DNA of 64,000 nucleotides, taken from positions 87,944 to 151,943 of the IMG/VR virus record IMGVR_UViG_3300048919_000048. One strand, 5' to 3'. Numbering within the stretch: position 1 is the first letter of the stretch; each line of letters starts with the position of its first letter. Source of the DNA: a virus. Below are positions 36,998-46,196 of the stretch, piece after piece. A program made the translations under genes and the position numbers. Below the pieces are notes generated by a model. That model was not told where the DNA came from. It searched no databases and saw only the letters and a list, made by a program, of their open reading frames with translations.

Positions 36998-38080
36998 TTG
37001 GCTAATGTAACTTTCACTGTTGAACAGGTTATGGCTCTGATGAAGGGTGGGTTGTCCCAACGCGAGGTGGCCCGTCAACTGGGCAAGGAATCTCAAGAGT
37101 CAACTGTACGCAACATGCTGAAGCGTGAACTGGAAGCACGTAATCTGGACTCTGTCCAAGAACTGATTGACAGCATCCCAACCCCGGACGAGTATGCTGA
37201 CTTTATGCAGCAAGAGGTTAGCTCCGGAAAAACCGTAGCCGAGATCCAAAAGAGCTTCATCGATCATGTACGTGATAGCAACCCCGGCGCGAAGGTGTTC
37301 TTGGGCGACGTGGAAACATCCCCAAGCATCGCGTATTCCTTTGGTCGCTTCAAGCAATTCATTGCTCCGAAACAGGTGATCATGGAACCGTACATGCTGA
37401 CGTTTGCCGGAAAGTGGCTGCACAACCCGTCGATCTTCAGCCGCAAGCTGACTGACTATCCGGAAGAGTTTAGCCGGGATCACCAGTCTGACCGAAAACT
37501 GATCGAAGACCTCTGGAAAGTGTTGGACGAGTGTGATATCTTCATCGCACACAATGCCCGCTTTGACCGTGGTTGGGCCAACCAGCGTTTCGCATACTAC
37601 GGTATGCAGCCGCCAAGCCCATATATCACGATCGACACCCTTGCGGCGCTGAAGGAGGCGTTCTCTCTTCCTTCAAACGCACTGGAAGCAGCGTGTAACT
37701 ACTTCGAGCTTGACAGCCGTAAGCTGTCTCACGAAGGTTTCGGACTGTGGCGTCGTTGTGTGGAAGGCGATCCTACCGCATTCGACGAGATGGAGGAGTA
37801 CAACATCGGGGACATCCCGACGCTGGAAGAGTTGTACCTGACTGTTCGTCCGTACATGCGTAAGCACCCGAACATCGCCCTGTTCCATCCGGATCAGTCA
37901 GTGATGCGCTGTGTGCGCTGTGGCTCCGACGACCTGGTGGAAGAGAAAGGCAAGTCTGCCCACACCTTCCTGTCCAAGTTCAAGGTGTACCGTTGTCAGG
38001 AGTGCGGATCTTGCGCTCGTGACCGTCAGAACGTTCGTGAGAAGGCAGCGATGAAGAAAACGCTGGCGAACATTCTGTAA
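36998..38080 (+). CDS. DEDD-family 3'-5' exonuclease with N-terminal HTH and C-terminal zinc ribbon, TTG start
   Basis: The product is 360 residues from TTG 36998 (GGGAG upstream). Residues 1-50 form a helix-turn-helix (LSQREVARQLGKESQES). Residues about 98-290 are an RNase H-like exonuclease core: VFLGDVETSP with Asp104 and Glu106, IFIAHNARFDRGW, and YNIGDIPTLEELY. Residues about 305-345 hold a zinc ribbon (CVRCGSDD and CQECGSC). Such a fold removes nucleotides from 3' ends, either for proofreading or host DNA decay. The added DNA-binding ends suggest a targeted nuclease. It ends in a strong terminator. Confidence 0.8.
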   Translation: MANVTFTVEQVMALMKGGLSQREVARQLGKESQESTVRNMLKRELEARNLDSVQELIDSIPTPDEYADFMQQEVSSGKTVAEIQKSFIDHVRDSNPGAKVFLGDVETSPSIAYSFGRFKQFIAPKQVIMEPYMLTFAGKWLHNPSIFSRKLTDYPEEFSRDHQSDRKLIEDLWKVLDECDIFIAHNARFDRGWANQRFAYYGMQPPSPYITIDTLAALKEAFSLPSNALEAACNYFELDSRKLSHEGFGLWRRCVEGDPTAFDEMEEYNIGDIPTLEELYLTVRPYMRKHPNIALFHPDQSVMRCVRCGSDDLVEEKGKSAHTFLSKFKVYRCQECGSCARDRQNVREKAAMKKTLANIL

Positions 38081-38086
38081 TCAAAG

Positions 38087-38108
38087 CCGCCCTTCGGGGC
38101 GGTTTTTC
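38087..38108 (+). terminator. Terminator after the DEDD exonuclease
   Basis: CCGCCC/GGGCGG with a TTCG loop is followed by TTTTTCTTTT. Confidence 0.9.
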
Positions 38109-38124
38109 TTTTGGCGAGGGGAAT

Positions 38125-38430
38125 ATGTATATTACGGCAGAAATGAAAGCGGCTCTTGACAAAAAGCAGTCCCATCGGGATAATGGTGACCAGTTCAAGT
38201 ACCGTCTTTTCTATGATCCTACCTCATACTTCTTTAAGTACAAGGTTCAGGAGTTCAGGTATGTTGAGAGTGAGCCTTATGTGGGGAGACCGCTTCACAA
38301 AAAAGGATGGAAAACTCTCCGCCAGTTCGCCAGTGAGGGTAAGGCTCGGGCGGTAATTGATGAGCTTGAGCGTATTAACGGTTATTTGGCTAAAAAGCCG
38401 TCTTGGTACAAAGAGGAGTTTGAGCAATAA
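38125..38430 (+). CDS. Protein of unknown function (101 residues)
   Basis: The product starts MYITAEMKAALDKKQSHRD and is rich in Tyr and Lys (FKYRLFYDPTSYFFKYK). It overlaps the next gene by one base. AGGGG upstream of the ATG is a weak site, and the gene stands just after a terminator, so another promoter may serve it. No family is recognised. Confidence 0.6.
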   Translation: MYITAEMKAALDKKQSHRDNGDQFKYRLFYDPTSYFFKYKVQEFRYVESEPYVGRPLHKKGWKTLRQFASEGKARAVIDELERINGYLAKKPSWYKEEFEQ

Positions 38431-39086
38431 TGATCCTGATTAATCTGAATGCCCCGGCGGGCGCTGGAAAAGATGCCCTGTGCGCCGAAATCGAGCAGTA
38501 TGTGAATACCCCGGGATACGAAGTGATCCACATGGAATTCAAAGAACTGCTGTTCGACATCGCCATCCGAGCATCCGGCGTCAGCCGTAAGCTGTGGTTT
38601 GCACTGTATGAGCGCGAGTACAAGGAAAAGCCTTGCCCTTACCTGCAAATCAATGGTGTTAACGTGAGTCCACGTGACTGGATGATCCACTGCTCCGAAA
38701 ACATCATGAAGCCGACATTCGGCAACGATGTGTTTGGGAAGGCATTTGCCGCCAAGCTGAAAAAGCTGAAGGAAGAGACTCCGAAGGGGATTAAGCGTAT
38801 TGTGGTGGTTAGCGATGGCGGGTTCATCGAAGAGTCCATTCCGGTTGTTGAAGTGGTTGGCCCGGACAATTATTTCCTGTGCCGAATCCACCGACTGAAA
38901 CCAGATGGGACGGAATATAACTTCGACGGTGACTCTCGCAGATACATCAGCGCGGATGAGTTCCCGGCGGATCTCCGTCCGTATGAAACGGACATTCTGA
39001 ACGAAGAGGGTGACCTGATCGGAACGGTGGTCAAGATCTTTGACTTTGTACAAGACATTAAAGGAGTTGGATTGAATGGCGCATAA
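38430..39086 (+). CDS. Deoxynucleoside monophosphate kinase-like protein
   Basis: A 218-residue P-loop protein starting MILINLNAPAGAGKD, the Walker A loop at residues 8-15. Further on, FKELLFDIAIRASGVSR, DWMIHCSENIMK and VVVSDGGF with EESIPVVEVVGP fit phage dNMP kinases such as T4 gp1 and T5 dNMP kinase. It phosphorylates dNMPs toward dNTPs. It belongs to the nucleotide metabolism block and overlaps the HAD gene by eleven bases. Confidence 0.8.
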   Translation: MILINLNAPAGAGKDALCAEIEQYVNTPGYEVIHMEFKELLFDIAIRASGVSRKLWFALYEREYKEKPCPYLQINGVNVSPRDWMIHCSENIMKPTFGNDVFGKAFAAKLKKLKEETPKGIKRIVVVSDGGFIEESIPVVEVVGPDNYFLCRIHRLKPDGTEYNFDGDSRRYISADEFPADLRPYETDILNEEGDLIGTVVKIFDFVQDIKGVGLNGA

Positions 39087-39687
39087 TAAAACCCCGATCC
39101 TGATCGATGTGGACCTGACTTTCGTAGACTCCGGCTGGCCTTGGTTGGAATGGATGGAAAATGTGTACCAGATCCCTGCTGATCGCCTGTTAATGGAGAA
39201 CGACCACAAGGAACATGGCCTTTTCAACTACAACCTGTCGAAATATTTCCCGACTCGTTGCAAAGAGGCTATTGCCCCATACGAGTTTTGGGAAGACCCG
39301 CACCTGTATGACAAAATGGTTCCTCGTGAAGGTGCTGTGGAGGCCGTCCGTCGTCTGCACGAAGCCGGGCACCCGATCCGCTTTGTGTCTTACTGCAAAA
39401 AGGGACACTTCAGCAGCAAGGTCCGCTTCCTGAAGCGCCACTGCCCATTCTTGGATTTGGACAACGGCACGGATGGTAGCGGGTTCTATGCGACCAAGGT
39501 GAAGGCTGGTGTAGCGGGTGGGGTTATCATTGATGATCGTAACCAGTTCCTCAATCAGTTCCCGGATGACGTGATTAAGGTTAAATTTAACACGCCGTTC
39601 ACTCAAGACGAGGAGCCTCGTACCCAGTACGACCTTACCTCCAACGACTGGAACGTGATTGCCGAGTGGCTCTTGGAAACACTGTAA
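39076..39687 (+). CDS. HAD-superfamily 5' nucleotidase / phosphatase
   Basis: A 203-residue HAD enzyme. Motif I with the nucleophile lies at ILIDVDLTFVDSG (residues about 8-20), motif II (IRFVSYCKKG, about 101-110) and motif IV (GVIIDDRNQF, about 150-158). It resembles small phage 5'(3')-deoxyribonucleotidases that dephosphorylate dNMPs. It may balance the dNMP kinase just upstream. The substrate cannot be read from the sequence. A GGAG ribosome site precedes the ATG. Confidence 0.75.
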   Translation: MAHNKTPILIDVDLTFVDSGWPWLEWMENVYQIPADRLLMENDHKEHGLFNYNLSKYFPTRCKEAIAPYEFWEDPHLYDKMVPREGAVEAVRRLHEAGHPIRFVSYCKKGHFSSKVRFLKRHCPFLDLDNGTDGSGFYATKVKAGVAGGVIIDDRNQFLNQFPDDVIKVKFNTPFTQDEEPRTQYDLTSNDWNVIAEWLLETL

Positions 39688-39869
39688 TGCGGTGTGGTAA
39701 AGGCAGGTATGTTGTCCGGTACGGGGAGCATATCGAGGTTAGATCGGAGCAGGGAGACCTGCTCACTTCTTTCCGGGTGACGAAGGACATGTGCAAAGAA
39801 ATGCTTGACCTGTACCTCGCCGTCCGGCACAATGTTGTTGTTCCTTACCGTTTGCGTAAGTTGAAGTAA
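39687..39869 (+). CDS. Small basic protein of unknown function (60 residues)
   Basis: The ATG at 39687 overlaps the previous stop (TAATG). The product starts MRCGKGRYVVRYGEHIEV and has a helix KDMCKEMLDLYLAVR. It is basic. No family is recognised. Confidence 0.6.
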   Translation: MRCGKGRYVVRYGEHIEVRSEQGDLLTSFRVTKDMCKEMLDLYLAVRHNVVVPYRLRKLK

Positions 39870-39883
39870 TTAGAGGAGATTTT

Positions 39884-40966
39884 ATGGGTCAGGTATTTAG
39901 CAAGGGAAACATCGAAGTTCAGATCATTGCGGATTCGGTGGGGCAGCGCAGCGGGCGTATCACGACGTTTGAACTGACGTACCCCCGTATCATCCACAGT
40001 GAGTTTATGACTCACCGACTGTTCAGCCGCAACGCGATGTCATCCCGCGCCGTGCCGATCAAGAAGATGGTTGAATTGATCCGTACCAACATGGCAATGC
40101 CTGTCCGATTCGGCTCAAACCAACCCGGGATGCAGGACAAAGGCGTCGAGCACGACGGTCAGGTTTGGTACGGTTGGACCGAAGACGAAGACGGCTCTAT
40201 GAAAGAACTGTACTGTACCGGGAGAGAGGCATGGCACCGTGCAGCAGAAGAAGCCTGCCGATGGGCAGAGCGTTTTGACGAAGCAGGGTATCACAAGCAG
40301 ATCGCCAATCGTCTGATTGAACCATTCCAGATGATGAAGACGGTCATGACCACAACGGAGATGGAAAACTTCCTGTGGCTGCGTGTCGATGCTGACGCTG
40401 ACCCGACGATCGAAGTGCTGGCAAACCTCATGAAAGAGGCGCTGGAAAACTCTGAACCTGAGTGGCTTCAGCCTGGCGTATGGCACACACCGTATGTTGA
40501 CCACGTTTACGGCTTCGGGCCGGAGGGCGACGCACACATCTTTGAAGGTTACTGCGTTCTGGACGAGAATGATCGCCCGGTAATGCTGACAGAGGAAGAG
40601 GCGCTACGCATCTCTGCCTCTTGCTGTGGTCAGGTTAGCTATCGCCGTCTGGATAGCACCAAGGACAAGGCTCTGGATATCTACACCCGCCTTGTGGCTG
40701 GCAAGAAGGTCCATGCATCTCCCTTCGAGCACCAGGCGAAAGAGATTGCGGCGGAGTACCACCGCACCAATGATTACGGGGAGGTTCTGTGGTCTATTAA
40801 CCACCCAACCAATTTCCGGTCTTGGGAGAAGGGTATCACCCACGTTGATCGTGACGGTAACTTCTGGAGCGGAAACTTCAAGGGATTCATTCAGCACAGA
40901 CAGCTTATCCCAGGTCATGTCAAGAACTGGGCTGAAGGGATACGAAGGGCCGTGGGGGTTCAGTGA
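39884..40966 (+). CDS. thyX: Flavin-dependent thymidylate synthase
   Basis: A 360-residue ThyX-type enzyme. The signature HRLFSRNAMSSR (about residues 44-55) corresponds to the RHR-x7-S FAD/dUMP motif. NRLIEPFQMMKTVMTTTEMENFLWLR follows near 145-170, and a C-terminal SPFEHQA near 280 closes the active site. It methylates dUMP to dTMP using FAD and folate, so it supplies thymidine independent of the host ThyA. It is longer than bacterial ThyX (about 220-260) because of a middle insertion. GAGGAG precedes the ATG. Confidence 0.9.
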   Translation: MGQVFSKGNIEVQIIADSVGQRSGRITTFELTYPRIIHSEFMTHRLFSRNAMSSRAVPIKKMVELIRTNMAMPVRFGSNQPGMQDKGVEHDGQVWYGWTEDEDGSMKELYCTGREAWHRAAEEACRWAERFDEAGYHKQIANRLIEPFQMMKTVMTTTEMENFLWLRVDADADPTIEVLANLMKEALENSEPEWLQPGVWHTPYVDHVYGFGPEGDAHIFEGYCVLDENDRPVMLTEEEALRISASCCGQVSYRRLDSTKDKALDIYTRLVAGKKVHASPFEHQAKEIAAEYHRTNDYGEVLWSINHPTNFRSWEKGITHVDRDGNFWSGNFKGFIQHRQLIPGHVKNWAEGIRRAVGVQ

Positions 40967-40980
40967 CTGGAAGATATGTG

Positions 40981-41009
40981 TTGACAAAGAAGTAACCTTA
41001 CCCTATTCT
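40981..41009 (+). promoter_or_regulatory. Right-arm promoter before the nrd region
   Basis: TTGACA-17-TATTCT lies between thyX and the next gene. The -35 is perfect. A GC-rich hairpin follows in the 5' leader. Confidence 0.65.
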
Positions 41010-41016
41010 GTTATGA

Positions 41017-41034
41017 CCGGGGCATTGACCCCGG
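41017..41034 (+). terminator. Leader hairpin before the 164-residue gene
   Basis: CCGGGG and CCCCGG form a 6 bp stem with a CATTGA loop, then GATTTTGTG. Lying just after a promoter, it could act as an attenuator or stabilise the transcript. Confidence 0.45.
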
Positions 41035-41058
41035 GATTTTGTGTACGAGGAGATGTAG

Positions 41059-41553
41059 ATGGCTTTTGGAAAGAATGTGAAATATGGCTCTGTGACTCTG
41101 GACTTCATCCTGGCCTGTGCGAAGATCCTTGATTTAAACCCGAAGGACGACAAGACTCTGCGTATCGTTCTGCACCGAATCGGATTCCAAGTCTCCGTCC
41201 TGAACGAAGAGACTGGCGAGTACGTTCCGTGCAAGATTGACCGCATGAATAACGTCAACGTCCGTTGTGCTGACAAGCCTTATATGTTCCGCAAAACCAC
41301 CGTTTTTTCTGGTCGCCTGCGTGATGAACGTGACTTCCCGTTTGTGGGAATTTATGATAAAGTGGATGTCCTCGACGTGGATAGTGCGATCGGCGCTGCC
41401 ATGGTAAACTCGCTGTCTTTTGACATTCCCTCTGTGGAAAAGGTCAACACCCGCAAGTATACCAAACGTGAGGATCGTAGCGACGTTGTTGTCATGGACC
41501 TCCCAGAGTTCGGTGACACGGATGACATCTTTAATCTGGTGAAAGGAGCGTAA
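41059..41553 (+). CDS. Protein of unknown function (164 residues)
   Basis: The product starts MAFGKNVKYGSVTLDFIL. It has a helical first third, strands QVSVLNEETGEYVPCKI and an acidic end (EFGDTDDIFNLVKG). GAGGAG stands upstream. It opens the operon that goes on to ribonucleotide reductase. No domain is recognised; it might be a regulator or partner of the reductase, but nothing proves this. Confidence 0.6.
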   Translation: MAFGKNVKYGSVTLDFILACAKILDLNPKDDKTLRIVLHRIGFQVSVLNEETGEYVPCKIDRMNNVNVRCADKPYMFRKTTVFSGRLRDERDFPFVGIYDKVDVLDVDSAIGAAMVNSLSFDIPSVEKVNTRKYTKREDRSDVVVMDLPEFGDTDDIFNLVKGA

Positions 41554-41555
41554 TC

Positions 41556-41786
41556 ATGACTAAAAAGAACAATGCTGTTCCGGACGAGCAGACCAAGTGG
41601 TTCAAACGTGGCTTCCAAAGCAAAGCCGAGTACATTGGCTGGTTGCAGTTCAACGATCTGTGTGACGAGTCGATGGGTTACGATGATACATACCACGACC
41701 CGTACTCCGGTAAAACGATCCGTCTCGGTGCGGCTTCCGAGGAAGATGTTGAGCAGTATGAAGTAAAACAGCCTGAAGCTAAGTAA
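41556..41786 (+). CDS. Small protein of unknown function (76 residues)
   Basis: The product starts MTKKNNAVPDEQTKWFKR and has a helical KAEYIGWLQFNDLCDE region followed by DTYHDPYSGKTIRL. It lies between the gene above and nrdA with an AAGGAG-containing gap. No family is recognised. Confidence 0.55.
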   Translation: MTKKNNAVPDEQTKWFKRGFQSKAEYIGWLQFNDLCDESMGYDDTYHDPYSGKTIRLGAASEEDVEQYEVKQPEAK

Positions 41787-41806
41787 TTCATAATAAGGAG
41801 ATTCGC

Positions 41807-44065
41807 TTGACCAGCATTAATGTTGTAAAAAATTCCGGCGAAACGGAGAAGTTCGACGCCGAGAAGGCTAACCGTGTGGTAGAGTGGGCCTGTGAAGGTC
41901 TCGATGTGAGTGCATCAGAGATCTTGATGAAAGCACAGATCCAGATGTTCGACGGCGTAACAACCCGGGCAATTCATGACACCCTGATCAAAGCCGCTTC
42001 AGACCTGATCAGTGTCCAGAACCCGGATTATCAGTATGCCGCTGCACGACTGCTGCTGTTCAAGATCCGAAAAGAGGCGTATGGTGACTTCAAGCCATTC
42101 AGCCTGTTCGAGCAGATTTATCTGAACGTTGGGAATGGGAAGTATGACCGTCACCTGCTGGAAGACTACAGCCGTGACGAAATCGACTTCCTTGACGGAA
42201 AGATCGTACACGATCGTGACTTCGACTACACTTATGCAGCAATGCGTCAGTACGAAGACAAGTATCTGGTCAAGAACCGTGTCTCCGGGGAGATTTACGA
42301 ATCCCCACAGATGGCACTGATGCTTATTGCGATGGGCCTGCTGTCCAAGGAGGACAAGGCCACTCGTCTGGAGCGTATCGTTGACCTGTACGAGAATGTG
42401 TCTCTGATGAAGGTGTCTCTGCCGACACCGATCATGGCGGGTGTTCGTACCCCGACACGCCAGTTCAGTTCTTGCGTATTGATCGAGTCCGGCGATGATA
42501 TCGACCAGATCTTCAACGCACTGACGGCGCAAGGTAAATACGCTGCCCAGCGAGCAGGGATCGGCCTTAACTTTGGCATGATTCGTGGTCAGGACGCACC
42601 AATCCGTGGCGGAGAGGTGAAACACGCAGGGACTGTGCCGATCGTCCGTTCTTACCAAGAAGGTCTTGGGTGGACATCTCAGGGCGGTGTACGTAAGGCT
42701 TCGGCTACTTACTTCTACCCGATGTGGCACTGGGATTTCGAAAATCTGATCGTGATGAAGAACAACCGTGGTACAGAGAGCACTCGTGCTCGTCACGTTG
42801 ACTATGGTCTGCAAATCAACAAAATGCTGTATGCACGTCTGCAACATGGGCGAAATATCACCCTGTTCCATCCTAACGTTGCAGGTGGCAAGCTGTACGA
42901 GTATTTCTTCTCCGATCAGAAGAAATTTGAAGAGTTGTACGAGAAGTTGGAAGCCGATCCGGAAGTGGCTAAGAAAACCATCTCCGCAGCGGAAGCCTTC
43001 TCCGTGGCTATGCAGGAGCGCAGTCAGACAGGACGCATCTACATTCAACACGTTGACCACTGCAACACCAACAGCCCGTTCAATCCAGAACTGGCCCCAG
43101 TGAAACAGTCCAACCTGTGCATGGAGATTGCCCTGCCTACTCACGCGATCAATGACCTCAAAGACCCTGAGGACGACGGGGAGATCGCACTCTGTACGCT
43201 GTCTGCAATTAACCTTGGCAAGGTTGAGAGTCTGGAAGACCTTCGTGGCCCGGTCCGCACCTTGGTGCGCTCACTTGACCGCCTGTTGGACTACCAGAAC
43301 TACCCGGTGCTGGCGGCAGAGAAGACTAAGGATCGTCGAACGTTGGGTATTGGCTGGACCAACCTTGCGTATTACCTGGCGAAGCGTGGGCTGAAGTACA
43401 GTGATCCTCGTGCTGCAAATGCGGTTCACGAACTGGCAGAAGCATTCCAGTTCTACCTGCTGGAAGCGTCGATGGATTTGGCGAAGGAACTTGGGAAGTG
43501 TAAGTTGTATGACCAAACCTCATACTCCCAAGGCATTCTGCCTATTGACCGTTACAAAAAGGAAGTGGATAATCTCCACACTGCTGAACTGAAGATGGAT
43601 TGGGAATGGCTCCGCTCTCAAATCGCTATTCATGGTCTGCGTAACTCTACGCTGTCAACCATGATGCCGTGTGAGACATCAAGTCAGATCACCAACTCAA
43701 CGAACGGGTTCGAGCCGCCTCGTGATGCGATTTCCTTCAAGAAGTCCGCTGCGGGTATGCTCCCAGTGTTGGTCCCGGGCGTTGGTGACCCAAGTGTGGT
43801 GTACGAGTACAAGTGGGACATGGAATCCCCTCTCCCTTATCTGGGACTCGTGGCTATCATGCAGAAGTTTATCGACCAGTCAGCTTCTGCCAACACGTTC
43901 TACAAGCCTTGGAGCTTCCCAGACGGTAAGCTGCCAATCAAGGTTGTCATTCGTGACATCATGTGGGCGTACAAGCACGGCCTGAAGACTCTGTACTACC
44001 AAGAGACTAAGGACGGCAACGATCAGGAAGATGATGGTTGCGGAAGTGGTGCATGTAAACTGTAA
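41807..44065 (+). CDS. nrdA: Ribonucleoside-diphosphate reductase, class Ia alpha subunit, TTG start
   Basis: The product is 752 residues from TTG 41807 (AAGGAG, six-base gap). An ATP-cone-like N-terminus (MTSINVVKNSGETEKFDAEKA) precedes the catalytic barrel with FSSCVLIESGDD, SNLCMEIALPTH (active-site cysteine), and later TLSTMMPCETSSQ. The C-terminal tail ends in CGSGACKL, the cysteine pair that is re-reduced by glutaredoxin or thioredoxin. It converts NDPs to dNDPs with NrdB. No intein or frameshift is seen. A strong terminator follows, and nrdB has its own promoter. Confidence 0.95.
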   Translation: MTSINVVKNSGETEKFDAEKANRVVEWACEGLDVSASEILMKAQIQMFDGVTTRAIHDTLIKAASDLISVQNPDYQYAAARLLLFKIRKEAYGDFKPFSLFEQIYLNVGNGKYDRHLLEDYSRDEIDFLDGKIVHDRDFDYTYAAMRQYEDKYLVKNRVSGEIYESPQMALMLIAMGLLSKEDKATRLERIVDLYENVSLMKVSLPTPIMAGVRTPTRQFSSCVLIESGDDIDQIFNALTAQGKYAAQRAGIGLNFGMIRGQDAPIRGGEVKHAGTVPIVRSYQEGLGWTSQGGVRKASATYFYPMWHWDFENLIVMKNNRGTESTRARHVDYGLQINKMLYARLQHGRNITLFHPNVAGGKLYEYFFSDQKKFEELYEKLEADPEVAKKTISAAEAFSVAMQERSQTGRIYIQHVDHCNTNSPFNPELAPVKQSNLCMEIALPTHAINDLKDPEDDGEIALCTLSAINLGKVESLEDLRGPVRTLVRSLDRLLDYQNYPVLAAEKTKDRRTLGIGWTNLAYYLAKRGLKYSDPRAANAVHELAEAFQFYLLEASMDLAKELGKCKLYDQTSYSQGILPIDRYKKEVDNLHTAELKMDWEWLRSQIAIHGLRNSTLSTMMPCETSSQITNSTNGFEPPRDAISFKKSAAGMLPVLVPGVGDPSVVYEYKWDMESPLPYLGLVAIMQKFIDQSASANTFYKPWSFPDGKLPIKVVIRDIMWAYKHGLKTLYYQETKDGNDQEDDGCGSGACKL

Positions 44066-44067
44066 GT

Positions 44068-44094
44068 AAACCGCCCTTCGGGGCGGTTTTTCTG
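44068..44094 (+). terminator. Terminator after nrdA
   Basis: AAACCGCCC/GGGCGGTTT with a TTCG loop, followed by TTTTCTG. Confidence 0.9.
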
Positions 44095-44104
44095 TCTTAG
44101 GGTA

Positions 44105-44132
44105 TTGACACTCGGTCCGTCATCCGTATAAT
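44105..44132 (+). promoter_or_regulatory. Consensus promoter for nrdB
   Basis: TTGACA-16-TATAAT is followed by GGACC. A GGTCC in the spacer (44114) pairs with GGACC (44133), an inverted repeat like the one at the 60016 promoter. Confidence 0.85.
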
Positions 44133-44163
44133 GGACCATAAGTTTAGAGAAAAGGAGAAAACA

Positions 44164-45261
44164 ATGTCTTACAGCACGTTTAACCAGAACAAGTTCGACT
44201 TTCTGACTCAGCCGATGTTCCTCGGCGAGACTCCGAACGTTTCTCGTTATGACCAGCAAAAACACGCCAAGTTCGAAAAGCTGATCGAAAAGCAACTGGC
44301 ATTCTTCTGGCGTCCGGAAGAGGTGAACGTAACCCGTGATCGAATTGACTATATGAATCTGCCGGATCACGAGAAGCACATCTTCATCAGCAACCTGAAG
44401 TATCAGACCCTTCTGGACTCTGTACAGGGCCGTGGTCCGAACGCAGTTCTTCTGCCGATCGTGTCAGACACGACCTTGGAAACGTGGATCGAGACTTGGG
44501 CGTTTAGTGAGACTATCCACTCTCGCTCATACACCCACATTATTCGCAACATCATAGCGGACCCTTCAATCGTCTTTGACGACATCATGAAGTCTCCGGA
44601 GATTATCGCCCGCGCCGAAGCTGTGACGAAGATGTATGACGACCTGTACGTGTTGAACTGCCGTAAGGCCCTGAACCTCCCGGTTGACCCGTACACCCAC
44701 GCCCGTGCGCTGTACCTGTGCCTGCACAACATCAACGCACTGGAGGCGATCCGCTTCTACGTGAGCTTCGCCTGCTCCTTCGCCTTCGGCGAGCGCGGGG
44801 TGATGCTGGGCAATACCAACATCATCGAGTTAATTGCTCGTGATGAAGCCTTGCATTTGTCAGGAACTCAGTATATTCTGAGAGAAATGCAAAATGGTAA
44901 CGAAGGGGACCTGTTTGCTCGTGTGGCAGAGGATTGCTACGAGGAAGCACGACAGGGCTTTATCGACGCTTCTGTGCAGGAGAAAGATTGGGGTAGCTTC
45001 CTGTTCAAAGACGGTTCAATGATCGGTCTGAACAAAGGTATGCTGGACGGATACATCGACTACATCACCGACCAGCGTATGCGAGCAGTTGGCCTGGGGG
45101 AACTGATCGGTAAGCCGACTAAGAACCCGATCCCTTGGATCAATAGTCACCTGAGCACCAGTAATGTGCAGGTAACACCACAGGAAACTGAGAACGGGCA
45201 ATACCTGTCCGGTCAGGTTGATTCTTCAATGTCTGCGGATGACTTCCGCATGGAACTCTAA
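44164..45261 (+). CDS. nrdB: Ribonucleoside-diphosphate reductase, class Ia beta subunit
   Basis: A 365-residue ferritin-like protein. The iron and radical residues are in recognisable helices: [19 protein letters not shown] (Glu and His ligands, radical Tyr nearby), [20 protein letters not shown], and [14 protein letters not shown]. The C-terminus (SADDFRMEL) is the tail that docks onto NrdA. It makes the tyrosyl radical needed by NrdA. The ATG follows AAGGAG. It has its own strong promoter and is followed by the glutaredoxin gene after a small gene. Confidence 0.95.
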   Translation: MSYSTFNQNKFDFLTQPMFLGETPNVSRYDQQKHAKFEKLIEKQLAFFWRPEEVNVTRDRIDYMNLPDHEKHIFISNLKYQTLLDSVQGRGPNAVLLPIVSDTTLETWIETWAFSETIHSRSYTHIIRNIIADPSIVFDDIMKSPEIIARAEAVTKMYDDLYVLNCRKALNLPVDPYTHARALYLCLHNINALEAIRFYVSFACSFAFGERGVMLGNTNIIELIARDEALHLSGTQYILREMQNGNEGDLFARVAEDCYEEARQGFIDASVQEKDWGSFLFKDGSMIGLNKGMLDGYIDYITDQRMRAVGLGELIGKPTKNPIPWINSHLSTSNVQVTPQETENGQYLSGQVDSSMSADDFRMEL

Positions 45262-45270
45262 GGGGGTTTT

Positions 45271-45492
45271 ATGGCAAAGTTGAAATGTTTGACCGTCGGT
45301 AAGCGATATGGTGAATTCTTCACCGTGGGAAAGGTTTACGGGGCGGATCTGGAATATGGAGTGGCTGATAACCATTCTTTTGACGACACCGACCACAACT
45401 GGGAGCTTGAGCCTGACGGAATCACCGTCCGGGAGACCTGTTGTGATGAAGACAGCGCCATCGTGGCTACCTTTGAAGTGGTGGAGGAGTAA
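45271..45492 (+). CDS. Small protein of unknown function (73 residues)
   Basis: The product starts MAKLKCLTVGKRYGEFFTVG and is beta-rich with a run VYGADLEYGVADNHSF and an acidic CCDEDSAIVATFEVVEE end. It resembles small SH3-like barrels in rhythm only. It lies between nrdB and the glutaredoxin gene, overlapping the latter's ATG by one base. Its role is unknown; co-expression with the reductase is likely. Confidence 0.6.
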   Translation: MAKLKCLTVGKRYGEFFTVGKVYGADLEYGVADNHSFDDTDHNWELEPDGITVRETCCDEDSAIVATFEVVEE

Positions 45493-45773
45493 TGTACTTT
45501 ACAGTCTTCGGTAAGGAAAACTGCCCGTACTGCGTGCGGGCGAAGGAACTCCTCCAGTCAAAAATGGCGGAGTTTACATACAAGGATGTGTTGGAGGACG
45601 AAGTGTTCTTCATGCAAATGAACGCTTGGGTAAAAGATGCGACGGGACGACCTGCTTCTACCGTGCCGCAGATTTTCCTTGACGATCAGTACATCGGTGG
45701 GTACACTGATTTAGTTGAGCATTTCAACAAGCCGGAAGAAATCAATCCTTCCGACTATTTTGGCGAACTGTAG
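45492..45773 (+). CDS. nrdC: Glutaredoxin
   Basis: A 93-residue thioredoxin-fold protein with the CPYC redox motif at residues 11-14 in MYFTVFGKENCPYC. The later TVPQIFLDD has the cis-proline loop and YIGGYTDLVEHF the closing helix. It reduces the cysteine pair of NrdA. It follows nrdB after one small gene and likely belongs to the same transcript. Length and motif are normal. Confidence 0.92.
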   Translation: MYFTVFGKENCPYCVRAKELLQSKMAEFTYKDVLEDEVFFMQMNAWVKDATGRPASTVPQIFLDDQYIGGYTDLVEHFNKPEEINPSDYFGEL

Positions 45774-45782
45774 GAGAAGGGA

Positions 45783-46187
45783 ATGGAGACAAGCACCATT
45801 GTTTCACCAGAAGATGCACATCTGAGCATCGTTCATAGCGTGGCTACTCGCCTTGCCGACATGAACATCGAACCACAGATCGAGGTGGCCTACAGTACAC
45901 TGGAGTTCCTCCAGGATATTGAGGATAAAACTGCCGACGATCTGCGCCGCATCAAGGAACAAGAAAAGCTGGTAGACATGCTCTCTGGCAACGATTATCG
46001 AAATCGTCTCCGGAATCTGTTTACTGAGCATCTGTCCAAGCTGGCTCCGGTTCACCTGAAGCAGTATCATTCCGATCTTCTGTATCAGGATGCCATTGAG
46101 CAGATGAACACAGAGATCATCCCGGCGCTTGAGGAAGCGCAGCAGGAGCTTCTTTATGGCGTAGTAAGTAAGCCAACCCTGCAATAA
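45783..46187 (+). CDS. Helical protein of unknown function (134 residues)
   Basis: The product starts METSTIVSPEDAHLSIVH and is all helix, with a charged central DLRRIKEQEKLVDML and an acidic end. It lies between glutaredoxin and the endolysin with a good GGAGAAGG site. No family is recognised; it is not hydrophobic enough for a holin. Confidence 0.6.
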   Translation: METSTIVSPEDAHLSIVHSVATRLADMNIEPQIEVAYSTLEFLQDIEDKTADDLRRIKEQEKLVDMLSGNDYRNRLRNLFTEHLSKLAPVHLKQYHSDLLYQDAIEQMNTEIIPALEEAQQELLYGVVSKPTLQ

Positions 46188-46196
46188 GGAGTTGTA

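Noticed and set aside
41999-43144. Minus-strand frame of 381 residues opposite nrdA
   Set aside because: It is a shadow of the strongly supported nrdA frame, against local gene direction and without ribosome site or family motif.
41807-44065. Possible intein or intron in nrdA
   Set aside because: The protein aligns mentally with normal class Ia length and motifs with no insertion or broken block.
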